A stretch of 64,000 bases of DNA, taken from Dipylidium caninum. Its lineage: Eukaryota; Platyhelminthes; Cestoda; Cyclophyllidea; Dipylidiidae. The stretch lies in contig QEYB01000180.1 in NCBI GenBank assembly GCA_017562135.1, forward strand, positions 1,178,001-1,242,000. The letters are read 5' to 3'. The notes beneath the pieces were generated by a model, which was given only the letters and a program-made list of their open reading frames with translations, ran no database searches and had not been told where the DNA came from. Numbering within the stretch: the first letter of the stretch is position 1; every line of letters begins with the position of its first letter. The translations under genes were made by a program, and so were the position numbers. This document shows, piece after piece, positions 24,012 through 35,752 of this stretch.

Positions 24012-27000
24012 AATTAATTCATGGTCATTGACCTATACAGGTTCCTTTACTCCATCAAGTCTGATTTTGCCAGTCTTCCTACAACAAGTGTATGCTGAAA
24101 TGGCTATTGTCCTTTGCTCACAGCTCCCTGCATCGCGTTTAATTATTTATGGGGTATTCTCATTGCTGCTATCCTGTTTAGCCTTGTGGAGGTACAATCA
24201 TTACTGTTTCCATAAAGTGGCCAACGGAAGTATCTTAAAGGATGTCTTCGTCTTAGAGCGTGTCATGAAAGATAACTTCATCGTTGTAGCAGCGTTTAAT
24301 ATGCTATTTTTTCTTGTTATTTCTTTTGTAAAAGGCCTCCAGTCTTTCTTCTTTGGTGCCCTTGTTGGTTCAGAGCCGCACTTCATTCGTGAGAAGTTGA
24401 TCCAATTTGTTTTATCTAGATCCGTATTTTTGATTGGCATTATCAATGCTAAGAAGTGGAGCAGCCTGCTAGGTTGGACTTTATGGTTTGGATGTCTTAG
24501 CTGTCTGTACAGCTTTGCTCGAATGGCGCGATCTCGGTGTGAACAACTCATTGCCCGGAAAGACGCTGAGTTACGGCAATGGGTCCGCTTTGTTGGAATG
24601 ATTGTTGTTTTGACTTGTGGAGTCTTGTCACTTCTTTTGATGGGTCTCAAGTTCTCTTACTATCTGTCAGATGTGACTCCGGTAGCTGATATATTTGGTG
24701 AATTGAACTTGCCGTATGCTAAAGAAATCCTTGAGGACTCCAATACGCTCGCTCACATGCACGAAAATCCCACGGATTTCCATCAAACTATCCATATCGT
24801 CATATTTATATTTTCTAATTCGGTTCTTGTATTGGCTCTATTGCTCAGAATCGGGATCATAAACATGGTTACTGTAATGAGTTGGATTACGTGGGCGCCC
24901 CGTGTTCTACCCTTCGACAAATCCGTTTGGATCTACAATGTCAATACGTTGTTTGACGTAGTCGTCCTCATTCTTCACTTTTCCAATCACGTGCATATGC
25001 TGGTTTGGACTCGAATGGCGTCTTTAACAAGTCCTATTATTTGTGTTCAAATACTCATTAGTTATGCTTGTTTGGCTCGTAGAATCCGTCGTCATCTTGT
25101 TTATCGAAATCACTTAAATGTTGTTCGTCGAGAATTTCCACTGGAATACAATACCGTTAACGTAAGTTTTGGACTTAAATATTATTACCTCTATTACTAT
25201 CATTGCATCATAATCTTTACTTTAAGACTAAATATGTAATGTCTATCTCCGTGCTCTAGAGCGTCGTTTGATACTTATTCATTAGTATAAATTCAATGCC
25301 TTAAGACCCGCTTAACCCCCCTAGCTGCTTAACATGGAGGAAACTAAGAATGAAGAACAATTTCCACAACCAGACTCTTGTCCAATTTGTTGGGAACCAC
25401 TGTGGTTTTGGCGAAGACTGCCCTGCAGGCACTGTTTTCACGAGACTTGTCTAACGATGTGGGTTGTACAGGATCCCAGTTGTCCTACTTGTCGATGTCG
25501 TATTTTGTCCCAAATCTCGCGTCGGCAACGCCGAACTCAACGGTCTACTGTGTTCGGAACGGTTATGCGCTACCTTTTCAGCTTCTTTGATAGGACAAAC
25601 GCCGATACACCTCAACAAACAACGCACAATCGGGCCGCACGTAATGTGCTGGTGCGTTTGAGACAAAGCGGTTTTGCCCGTGTTACTGGCCCTTTGTTTG
25701 ATCTAAGCATCCGTGTCACTATTGGCTCCGATGGATATCCACAACAGTTAAGGCCTCCAGTTCCAGATGAAATGAATCATGTGAGTTACCTGCGTTTTCA
25801 CTCTATGCATTTTTTAATCACTTTCTTGTTCACATATTTAACCTAAAAGGCGATAAGGCGAAGCATTGGTGTTCTGATCGGAATTTTTCACTGCTTTTAT
25901 TTGCATCGACTTTATCTCTAGCCGATTCCAAGTGCTGCAGTAAACGACCTGTACCAGCAAGGTGAGGTCATCCAATCAACGACCCGTAGTCGTTTTTATC
26001 GCCTTGATGGTTCGCGCTATATGTCGTGGTTGCCTGCTGTTGATATTGAATTCTCTGAGGTTGGTTTTTCGATCTCTTTATTCCTCTTACTTTTGGTAAA
26101 GTTATTAATACCCTGGAACTGTATAACTCCTCCGAATCAGTAATACCATCATTGATTCCCACCTTTTGCTCTTCTACTTGGCCGACTGTATACACGGTAG
26201 TATGACCCTCAAGCTTCCCCATGACCTATTAAAATCATATTATTGCTTGAAATATCAATAGGTGAAGTTAATTACAGCTGTTGTTTTTACTCACATTTAA
26301 ACCCCTATGTGTATCCAAAGTGGGAAATATTTACGTCTTTTAGATTGAACAACACGTGGCACAGATTCCAGTAAACCGATCGATGGGTGAATTGCCGCAC
26401 CAAAATCAACGACAACTTGTATCGGAAGAAGTTGTTTCAAGACTCTCCCCTTTCCCATCTGCAACCTCTAATGACGAATCTCAACGACGTCACCTCGCTA
26501 GTATGCGTGCGCAGGCAGGGCAGATCGCTGAGGTCTTCCCCACCATTCCGATAGACTCGATTTTGTCTGACCTGGAGGTAACTGGTGTGCCTGAAGTCAC
26601 GGTGGATAACATTCTTGCCGGACGTGCAGTTGGTATAGCACGTCGGTTGCACAGCGAAGAACTTCCTCAAGAGAACCCAACTATTGGCGATTCTTATGTG
26701 GAGGCACGAGATGCAGAGGCGCAAGTGTTACGGAGGGGGACTCACTTGGTATGCATAAATGGTGTCCGCTTACTGTTTTTTTATTCTCTAGTTGCCCCTT
26801 TTTGATGGGCAAACTGGAAGCTATCCATTTCTTAACCTTTAGTTCTCTTTTTGGTCACTTAAATGAGCAATTGTGTGATCTAGTCTTGTGACTAATGAGT
26901 ATTTAGGAACTGTTGGTGTATTCACGGGAACCAATTCTAAAATTCGCAAACAAGACCAGCAACTGCGTTTTCTGAATTTCACTGGTGTATTTTGTGTAAT

Positions 27001-27233
27001 TAACTTATGATTTTCTGTGTTCCTTTCAGTCATCGACTGTTAACTCGGTTTCCTCAACTTCCGTTCATCCGCCCTGGGAGATTGGGGATACAGTTACGCA
27101 GGAAAAGTATGAGACCTCTGTTGAGGAACAACAAATCTCACCTTTTTCTTCCTCTTTAATGGCTCAACGTAAACGAGACATGTTCGCCAGAGCCCGCTAT
27201 CGCTTTTTGCTACAGCAGCACTCCAGGATGTAA
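24012..27233 (+). CDS. AMFR: gp78/AMFR-like ER E3 ubiquitin ligase (start codon exon not found)
   Basis: gp78 is a multi-pass ER ubiquitin ligase of ER-associated degradation. Exons are 24012-25161, 25325-25780, 25922-26059, 26344-26748 and 27030-27233; all internal phases agree. The large first exon begins with a short match to the gp78 N-terminus (SWSLTYTG) but has no in-frame ATG before it, so a small 5' exon is missing. It encodes several hydrophobic membrane segments. A RING-H2 finger follows (CPICWEP ... LPCRHCFHETCL ... PSCPTC), then the family motif FYRLDGSRYMSWLPA, a CUE domain at about 26500-26640 (QAGQIAEVFPTIP, DNILAGRA), and a basic helix QRKRDMFARARYRFLLQQ resembling the E2-binding G2BR segment. 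The stop follows at once, so the p97-binding VIM helix at the end of vertebrate gp78 seems absent. About 780 residues are encoded. Confidence 0.93.
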
Positions 27234-29622
27234 CCAGTCTGTTTCTAACAGATATCCTCTCTCTTAGTTTCCTGACTTAATCTACTAATTTCCCCATTCC
27301 TCTTCGTCACATGCTTTTGTGGGCTGGTGCAATGTAAGCAAATGCGAAGGGAAGGGAGTGGAGTGGAGTGGGGTCGGCTATGATTTGCCTCCGTCAGCAT
27401 GGTTATCTTCCATGTTGTCTTGGTAAAGCTTTATCATTATCATGACACCGCGATTCTAGTCTGCGGAATGTCGCTTGGTGATATCTCGTTGCCCTACCAC
27501 CCAACTTGACTACCTTAGATGACCCGCCTTCCTTTTGATTCCAGTTATATTGTATAATATTTTGCCTATCCAAAAACACTAGTAGTATCAACGGATTAGG
27601 GTTTATAATGTTTTGGGTGGTCGTAAGCGGTGATAGTTGGTGCCATTTATCCCAACTTCGGCAGTGCGTGTTGCCTCCGCCAGGACTCTCCTTTGGGCAT
27701 GTGCGGGTGTCCGTCTTTCCTATCAATAATTAGAATTGAGGGTGGTCGGTTTATAAACCCGTGACCAAGTCTGTTTTTTGAGGCACGAGGGGCTGCTGCT
27801 CACCTCCGTATCTTTGTGGTCCTAGTGTCAAGCAGTGGGCTACCCTCTGTTGATACTAGTCTGCCTGTAAAGCAAAACAATGTCTTTTTTTCTTTGTAAC
27901 TTGGGATATACTTTTATTTCACCCATGACTTTTGTCACAAGTACGAGAATGGGATTTGGGTGTAAAGCCGTCAAAATCGGGGACTTTAAATTAGCGGATT
28001 TGCTTACTTGTCAGCTCTTCCAAAACGGTCAAACCATTTTGCTTTTCTCACCCTGTCACGAGTCTCACCGAGGCCGGATATAGGATGTCACTGATGCACA
28101 AGCCTCACCGAGTTTTCGTGCCCTCCTTTTTTAAGGCTCAGGTGGGAATGTCTATAATGTCATTGTCACATAGGGGAACGATTATAATTGCTAGTTTCCC
28201 AGTTACATCTATCAACTAGTTTGGTGCGCATTCGTTAGTAAAGTTTGATGAAAGAAGATTCTGCATGCCTGGTTTTCCAATTTATTTAACTTTTAACAAA
28301 GATGAATTCAGGCATGGTTCTCACGCCGGTGACAGCTTTTGACACTTCAAATTTTTGGAATGATTCCACTGTTTATCAATAAAGTGGGACACTTGCCTCG
28401 ATTACTTTGGACGAGGCAAAAATATTCCCTTTTTCATAAGTTTTTTAATGTTACTCGGGGTATCGGATACCAAACGGGTTGCATAATGGATGTCGAAGCT
28501 AAGAATGGTGTTGTAGCTTGTGGACTGTTTTGAGACGCTCATTTTCGCAAAACTATTTTCTGCGTCAGTCAATGCTATCTTACAAATGGGGGCCATCATC
28601 CGAGGCGTGCCCCCGGGGCGACGGTGCATTTCAGGTCCGCTATTTACGGCTTTAGTTTAATGCATGGCCTTGAGTCTGTCGCATTGAAACTGCCCATACG
28701 AGAAAACCTTAATCTGATCGAGTTTCCATTTCTCTCTGAACACACGTCCCTCACTCCTATGCTGGCTTCTAAAGCTCTGTTATTAAATTAAATGCTAAAC
28801 CGTCTCCGTTGAAATCTAACTCGTCTTCACAGTTGTCCCCTTTCGAGTAATCAAGGCACTTTGTTTCGGCAAAGAAAATTATGATTAGAAGAATTCAACT
28901 TGACAATCGCCTGCATAAAACTCACGAATTTTGCGTTTACTTTTTCATTACCCGATTCACTCTAATCACTTTCAACATGCTGGCCTTCTTACCTATCAGC
29001 CTTTGTTTTCCATACGTTCTGGGTTTCCCATGGTTTCAAAAATTATTCCTCGTTCACAACTCCCTGCGATCTGTAAAGGAAGTCGGGGTTCCTGTTCGCA
29101 AAGATGACGGCACGTTTTCCATGATGAAATGGCGAGACACCCTTTTTATAATTGAAAAATCTGTCAAATGTCACATTAGTACCAAGCACAACGCGTTTAA
29201 TAGTGTATCTCACATAGCGTCTTATTGACATAGGTAGCTGGACGTCTTGGATACTCCGCTTATTTGTAGTAGTATCCCCAGGAAAGACACTTTCTCATTG
29301 AACCACGGATGAGAGCGACTGTTAGAGAAATTCTCACCTTGGGGTTCCAAAGGGGAATCGAATGGCCAGTGATGGCCGACCTGCTGAGTTGAGGTCATGC
29401 ATTCCCGCCGCGAGAAAGATTTATACACCTTCTGCTCAGTTGTAATCTTTCGGTCATGCCGAAGCACAGAAAGTACAAAAAGAGCATATCTATCAAATCC
29501 ACCTAATTAAATACTGTGCACTTTGACTCACAGTCGCCATAGCAGATTTCTCTTCTTTGTTGTTAATGCTAATGCAAAGGCACCTATGACTTTGCATTTC
29601 CGTTCTCTCTCCCCACGGCCAG
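27234..29622. other. Stretch without recognised gene
   Basis: After the AMFR stop I found no exon with both plausible splice signals and recognisable coding content. The longest ORF, 28881-29228 plus (115 cod.), has one hydrophobic segment followed by a charged part (KEVGVPVRKDDGTF). It might be an upstream exon of the next gene, but I could not join it in phase. No repeat family or RNA gene was recognised. Confidence 0.45.
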
Positions 29623-31916
29623 TCCGACCCCCCCCCCCTACTTTTATTTTTCACGTTGTCGCTCTCTGACTCCGGACATCACAACCTTTACCGGGCTTGA
29701 GCCCTCCATAATACCTGACAGTATTGAGGAGTTCTACTTAGATACACTGCAAAGTGATGCTCTTCCGGAGCCTACACCATCAAGCCTGTGAAGATCCAGG
29801 AGGAAGCGAATGAGGCATGCTCTAACTCAGTCAACGTCGCCCAGAGCATGCACAGTCGTCAGAAGTCCTCGCATCCGATTTTCATCTCATCTCACCTATC
29901 CGAAGCGGAACTCCACCACTTCGCAAAGGTTTATCCCAGCTCATAACTCTTCGGAGGAAGTGTTTTCGTGTACATTCAGAATGAACTGTGCGTAAACCGG
30001 TCGAGTACCAGCGATGCGAGGTGGTCTGGAGTTCGGGCTATGGCACATTGTAGGCTCCTTTGCTCATTTCGAACAGTGTAGTCCCTCTTACTTTACTCCC
30101 TGTCGATAAGGAAATTATGATTTCTGAGGAAGCTACAGGTGCCCATTGTACTTTACCAACTCCTTCTCCACATTTGCGCGCCGTCCTGTTGATCGACCGG
30201 GGATGCTTGCCTGGCTGGCTTCACTCCTCGATAAGCCTGGAATTATGTAATTTAGACGCAAACTGGGGGAATTAAAATTTCAAATGTTTTTTTCGATGTT
30301 GGTCACCGTCTGAGCACAAGCGAACTTTTGACCCGCCCGTTAGTGCGGCGAGAGGGAGGGACTGGCCCTGACCTCAGTGTTCCCTTACTGCTTACCTCAA
30401 TGCAGTTTACGCCAGACTGTTATTCATCTGTTAGCCTGATTCTGTTCGAAATGGGTACAAAACTCGTGCAGAGTTGAATGAGCCTACTCAAAATCTTCTG
30501 TTCTCAACTATCAAAGAAACCAGAGGAGATGACCAGGCCGCGGAGGAGAGGCCCTCCCGGCGAGACCACATAGCCTGTGTGGCATTCAGGTGTGTCCTCA
30601 CCGGTGAACAGAAATGAAGCCAGAATTATTTCATATTAATAGGCAGCTGCACCTACCGGTTGGTGCCGTTAAATGCGTTGCGCTCCGTGCAATTAAGGCA
30701 TTTAAGCCGAGTGATGTGTCCACTGGCAGGAAGGGCACCGGCTAACAGGCATGCGAGCGTCGACATTCCTCCGAATCGGCTGCGATGACAGCCTAAACAC
30801 GCCCTGAATTCATCCAGTAAATGCCTCGGCGACATCGGAAGTCGGAAAGAACGACGGAGCATTTACTCTGTCTGGGCGGCCGTTCAGAGGATTAGCCGTC
30901 AGACACCCCGCGGTAAAATCGTAGCACAGCAGCAACTTGACGATGGCAACAGCAAGTTAAGCCTGTAATCCCTGTCTCTTTGTGCTCCCTCGCCTAGAAG
31001 GAAATAATTGCGCCTTTTATTCTTGTCTCCTTCGTGTAGGTGGAGGATGCACTGAAGTGTCAAATGGATGTTTTAACGCGGCTGGAAATTCGAACTCGTA
31101 TGTGTTGTTCTCTCAGCCTTCACTATCGTAGACGCCTTCGTTGAGCACTTTCTCGACCAGTCTACTTGCTCAATGATGTGAACACATATACACCGCTTGA
31201 GTGCGGCGACCACTTCAAAAACGCCGAATTTCACGGTGGAGACTATCACCTCCACGAGGCGATGTGTGAGTGGATGAGTGAGGAAACAGATTATGGCTGA
31301 CCTTTTGCCTTCCTCTGGGAATTACAGATGATAAACAGATAGTGACGTCGGCACGAGATATTGAGCTAGTTAGACTTATCAGAAGTCACCGCTGGCGACT
31401 TTTACAGACGCCTCCTTTCCTCGATTGGAAAGCATCTTTCAGTATGATTTGCATGGGTCTACGGATTATTCATTTAGTCGAATCGGCCAGGAAGGTATGT
31501 GATTAACATGGAGCCATCAAATACAATAGCTTTTGCAGCAACACGACGGGAAACCGAATCAGGGCTCGAACTCCTTCTATCCTAGGGCTCCTTACCACGA
31601 GTGACCCACCACTTCCTTGCCCCTTCATGACAACGGAGGCACGGGCAGACGAACACCACTACTTTCCGACGACGATTTGAATTTCCACAATGAAGTGGCG
31701 AAATCGCCCACTCAACCCATTAAAAAGGAGGCAAATTCACCTGGCTGCATTCCTTGCCTTTGCCCTATCGGAGTGCTGACCAGATTGAAGTGTGTCGTCG
31801 ATTTGGAGACCTGGACGGCCTACGCGGAGGGGGCGACCGAACTTGACTACTCCCTAATCTTATCTGCGCATGAGTGTTGTGTGCAGTTGACAAATTTCAT
31901 AGTAGATAAGAAGTAG
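29623..31916 (+). CDS. Unrecognised multi-exon gene upstream of GMP kinase
   Basis: I do not recognise this protein. Six exons with GT-AG borders join without phase conflict: 29623-29787, 30378-30465, 31040-31097, 31328-31494, 31539-31600 and 31649-31916, ending in TAG. The intron 31601-31648 is 48 nt. The predicted protein starts mid-gene with a proline run and a segment containing TGLEPSIIPDSIEEFYLD. It continues with an apparently helical region (SLILFEMGTKLVEDALK, DIELVRLIRSHRWRLLQ, MGLRIIHLVES) and a tail containing RTPLLSDDDL, two CxxC-like cysteines and an acidic-aromatic stretch. No signal peptide, catalytic motif or repeat is visible. The 5' end is not defined. It could instead be the 5' part of the following GMP kinase gene, but no good donor leads from its last exon to the next one. 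Confidence refers to existence of the gene, not to function. Confidence 0.6.
29628..29638 (+). repeat. Eleven-base C homopolymer at exon start
   Basis: A run of eleven C directly after the acceptor of the first listed exon of the unrecognised gene. It would encode prolines. Its length is prone to sequencing error, so the frame before it is uncertain. Confidence 0.8.
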
Positions 31917-31997
31917 TGAGAGTGATGAGGAATGCGCCATCGCTCATCAAAAGTTCGGGCTCACATAAAATGTTAATATTTTCTTGAATTGTGCCAG

Positions 31998-34900
31998 CTA
32001 GCCACGAGTTTCGAGCTGGAGACGCAAACAGTAGAGGGTGCTTTAATAATCCAGGAGGCAAAGGGACTTCGACACCTTTCCTCAGGAAAGTATTCATTTC
32101 TGATCCACCATTGGCTAGCGGATTGCCAATGTCTGTAAGCTCATTGGCCACCTCCTTTGAGCGGACGCGGCCAGCGCTCAACCAGGTTGTCACAGGAATG
32201 CTCGCCTCCAACGAACCATCGCCCAAACACGCCGCCGGCATGTCATCTAAAGCCCCCTTCTTCCGTGAAGAATCACCGCCTCGTCGGGAAACTATACTTG
32301 GTAAGTGACTGCGGGCCATGCTTGGGACCTCGCTGTCACACCATTGCTGAGCTCCGCCCCATGTCTCCACTCCCCGAAAGAGATGCACGCGTAACCCCAG
32401 TAGAATTGGGCCAGCAAGGACGTCCTGGAAGTCGGTGGAGGGCGGAGCTGTCTCGCTTTTGGGCCGCAAATGTTATACCTTCCCACCTTCATACCCGCGT
32501 GCTGTTAAGGCCCATCACTTGCTCATTTAACGTTTAATTATCCAGAGTCCTCAGCCTCTAAAGCAGTGCCTCTGGTCATCTGTGGTCCCTCCGGATCGGG
32601 GAAAAGTAGCATAATCGAACGACTTCTTCTGCGGAATCCGGACACATTTCGAGTCAGCATCTCTCGTAAGTGCACTTAAGAAGTCGAATTTACCATTTAC
32701 CTCTTGAGAGCACAAACGAAGTTAACAGAAGACACCTCATCTGCCACAGGGGAAACTCACCTTAAGCCATCAAATACGAAATATTCGGTCTCCTTGTTGA
32801 ATACGCTTTGGAGACACTAAAATACGCTGAACATAGTAGCAGCGTAGTAACAGAAGCTACTCTCTTCCCTAAACTTCTTTTTAGATACAACACGACAAAA
32901 ACGACCCAATGAAATAGACGGGAAAGGTATGTTCTATGCTCTCTGCCAATATAGCCGGGAAAAAGGATTTCAGGAGTCGGGTAATTGTCAAAGGTGGTGG
33001 AACCGTTAAAGCAGACGCTAGTCGACGGTGCACCGCATCACGGTGACCGCGTTAGGTAGGAGCGAGGCGCAGTTAGGTGTACGAAGCGAAATTGCCACCG
33101 TCGGGGGGTTAGGGAGCGGAGGAGAGGAGAGGACTCTCCGGCCCGTCTCAGCTCCAACCTTTTAGTCCCCTCGAGAGGCATCCGACCGCAAGTCCTCCTC
33201 GTCCGTCGTGGGCGCCAGTCCCCAGCACCGCATTACCAATTTTAGTGTGGCATTAACGGTAAAAAGGAGACTCCCGCCTGTCCAGGATGTCATTTAGCTG
33301 TGTGCTGACGCACACCCTGCTCGTCAAATCACTCCTCACTGTGAGCCTCGTCCCAGAAAGTACTCGGCTTTTATACCTTTCAGACTATATTTTTATTACT
33401 AAAGAGGAATTTCAAGAGGCCGTAAAACGGGACGAATTTGTGGAGTACGCTGTCTTCTCGGGGAATTATTATGGAACCAGGTGAGAAGGTGGATTTTTGC
33501 TGCACTTTAAGTATTTATGATGGCACGAGACGACGCGGAGTGGGCGGTGGAAGGTGGCGCCTGCGGGAAACGGAGATGTGGGCATGTTTTCGGGTTATGC
33601 GTCTACGCTGGGAAGCAGGTAGTGCACAGGACCTGCCACCTCAGCCAGTGGGGCGTTGAAAGCTGAATGCGTGGAGTGGCAGAAGACAAATAAGTGCTCC
33701 AGCCTTGGAGGCACAAATCTTATCAATAGCGTGTAAGTTTACCGAAGCGGTGTTGTGCTTTGTGGAGACATTTGGGGGCGCCTTACCCGCCAAGAGGCTC
33801 GGGTGCATTTGTCATTGCGACGTCACTCGGGCGTCACCACGCCCGTTGCCTTGGTGACACAGGGAGTACCCACTCGGCAAGCGCCGTTCCTACCGGCCTC
33901 CGCTCGTTTAGAGCCAGTCACAGTGCGCCTGTTCAGCCAAAGTTTCGGTGCCCAAAGGCAGCATCGTCCCCCTTCGGCGTGTGCTTCGGCGCCGGGGCGG
34001 TGGTACACGGGCGGACACGAGAGACTCGTACGTGGACTGCGCGTAGGCGCCGCGCAGTCGCAGTCGATGAGCTCCTCCCGCCTACTTTTAGACAACCTGA
34101 TTTTTCATTAATCACTGAGTCTGTTCATCGTTCACTTAATTGCTGTTCCTGCCTAAACGACATGCCGATGCTATAATTACGCAGCCATAATGCTTTAATT
34201 TTGTTCGGCAGTCGTCAGAGCCCAGTAATTCGCTATTAGACGTAGTTTTATCTTCCTCGCGATCCTTCGGGAGGCGTGGCGTTATCAAGGGGCTTAAAAT
34301 TCGTCTACTCACGGGCATTTTATCAGGCGGAAGGGTCGAGCATAGTGTCAGGCAGGAGAGGGCGGGTCGCCCACCCTTCGCATAGCCTCCTGAGGCCTGG
34401 GAACGACTTACTGCGCACCAACGTGGGCGACGTCTCACCACACCCGCTGCCGCGCTTCCCCCAACCCCGACTTGCAATCGTGCAGTTGCAGAAAAAGTAG
34501 ACCATCCAGTCCCCTCCAGCCTAGTTCAAGATGCAGCTAGTCATTTACTCCTCCAGTAGCGGTAGATGCCCGTGGTCTGCAGGAGAGGAGAGTAAAACGC
34601 CTCCCTGTGTGAATGCACCAAGTTTACCAGGCACCCAAATGTCCCCGAGCTTGACTATTCTTCCGCTGGCACTAACGCAGTCACCCCAGTGGGGTGCAGA
34701 CTTTTCCAGCGGGCGAAATGCATTGCGCCAGCAGAAAGTACTGATTGCAATGCATGGAATTTCGTCACTGCGACGAGTTAACCTCATTGGTGCGTTTGCT
34801 TGAGCTGACAGTTGGCCAAAGGTCTTTGGAGGGAGGATGCGGAAGGCAGGGTCCTAAAATCTACACCCCAGAAAGTCACACTCCATTTATGAACCATTGG

Positions 34901-35752
34901 CCAGCAGCCAATCGCAGGCACAACTTCTTTATGGCAGCTCTTTGTGGCGGCCACAGAAGTTGGCAGGCGAAGACGCCTAGGACCGCGAGTACTGTAGTAG
35001 TCCTTCTACTCAATTCAGACAGGCAGGCTCCAAGCAGTGCTGTCACACTTCTGTTTCTACCTCAGAGAAAGTGTACCCGCGGCGGGGTTTAATAAAGAAT
35101 GAGAAGTTCAACCTCCGTGGCGCCCTGTTTTGGAGAAAGAGAAGTGGGCAAGGAGAGGAACTAGTTTGACAGGACAGGGTGTATGCCCAGGTGGCGGAAG
35201 AGGACGAGGAAGACCACACGATCAGCACAACGTGTACTTCTTTTTTAGTAAAGCGCAAATGGAAAAGGTGATTCAGGCGGGCAAGGTGTGCATTTTCGAG
35301 CTGGACACGCAGGGTGTGGAGCAAATAAAGAAGATGGGTATCCACCCCATCTGTGTGTTCATCCGTCCGAGGAATTATGCGATTCTGGTAGGATTTGTCT
35401 GAAGGTTGGGATACGGTAATCCTTCCTCCTTTTGTTTGCATCGGCGCCCCCCTGTGCCCATCCTCGCTCCCCACCTCATAGCGCTTTTGGCGTGTTTACA
35501 GGAAAAGCGACTGCGCACTCATTCCGTGGAGTCCGAAGAGCACATCTTGCAGAGACTGGCGATAGCCCATCACGAGATGCAGTACGGTAAGTAATCGACG
35601 GTTGAAATGCATCGCCACATACGCTGGGCTAAGCGCTTCTTCTCCCTCAAGCTCTTGATGAGGAGCTGTTCAACAAGGTGGTCACCAATGAAAATCTCGA
35701 TGCTGCAGTTAAGGAAATCGAGTTCTTCCTTCAACAGGTTGGTTTTATTTGA
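31998..35752 (+). CDS. GUK1: Guanylate (GMP) kinase with N-terminal extension
   Basis: This enzyme phosphorylates GMP to GDP with ATP. Exons are 31998-32300, 32546-32665, 32885-32926, 33384-33480, 35249-35387, 35502-35586 and 35652-35752, all in phase. Visible features are the P-loop GPSGSGKSS, the GMP-binding SISHTTRQKRPNEIDGKDY, then EYAVFSGNYYGTS, the Walker-B-like FELDTQGV, the lid/LID-arginine region EKRLRTHS and the C-terminal NENLDAAVKEIEFFL. The active-site pattern is that of true GMP kinases, unlike MAGUK domains. The first listed exon adds roughly 100 residues of Ser/Pro-rich, basic sequence before the P-loop, which ordinary GMP kinases of about 200 residues lack; the first in-frame ATG there is at 32129. 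This exon starts right after GTGCCAG, 81 nt past the upstream gene's stop. The 1.8 kb intron 33481-35248 holds only CpG-rich chance ORFs. The enzyme call is firm; the start is not. Confidence 0.9.

Noticed and set aside
24201..24650. 149-codon minus-strand ORF
   Set aside because: It lies entirely antisense to the membrane-segment exon of AMFR and has no features of its own; it is a shadow of the real frame.
31897..32469. 190-codon minus-strand ORF
   Set aside because: It is antisense to the N-terminal exon of the GMP kinase gene, which has a phase-matched donor; no recognisable motif is seen on the minus strand.
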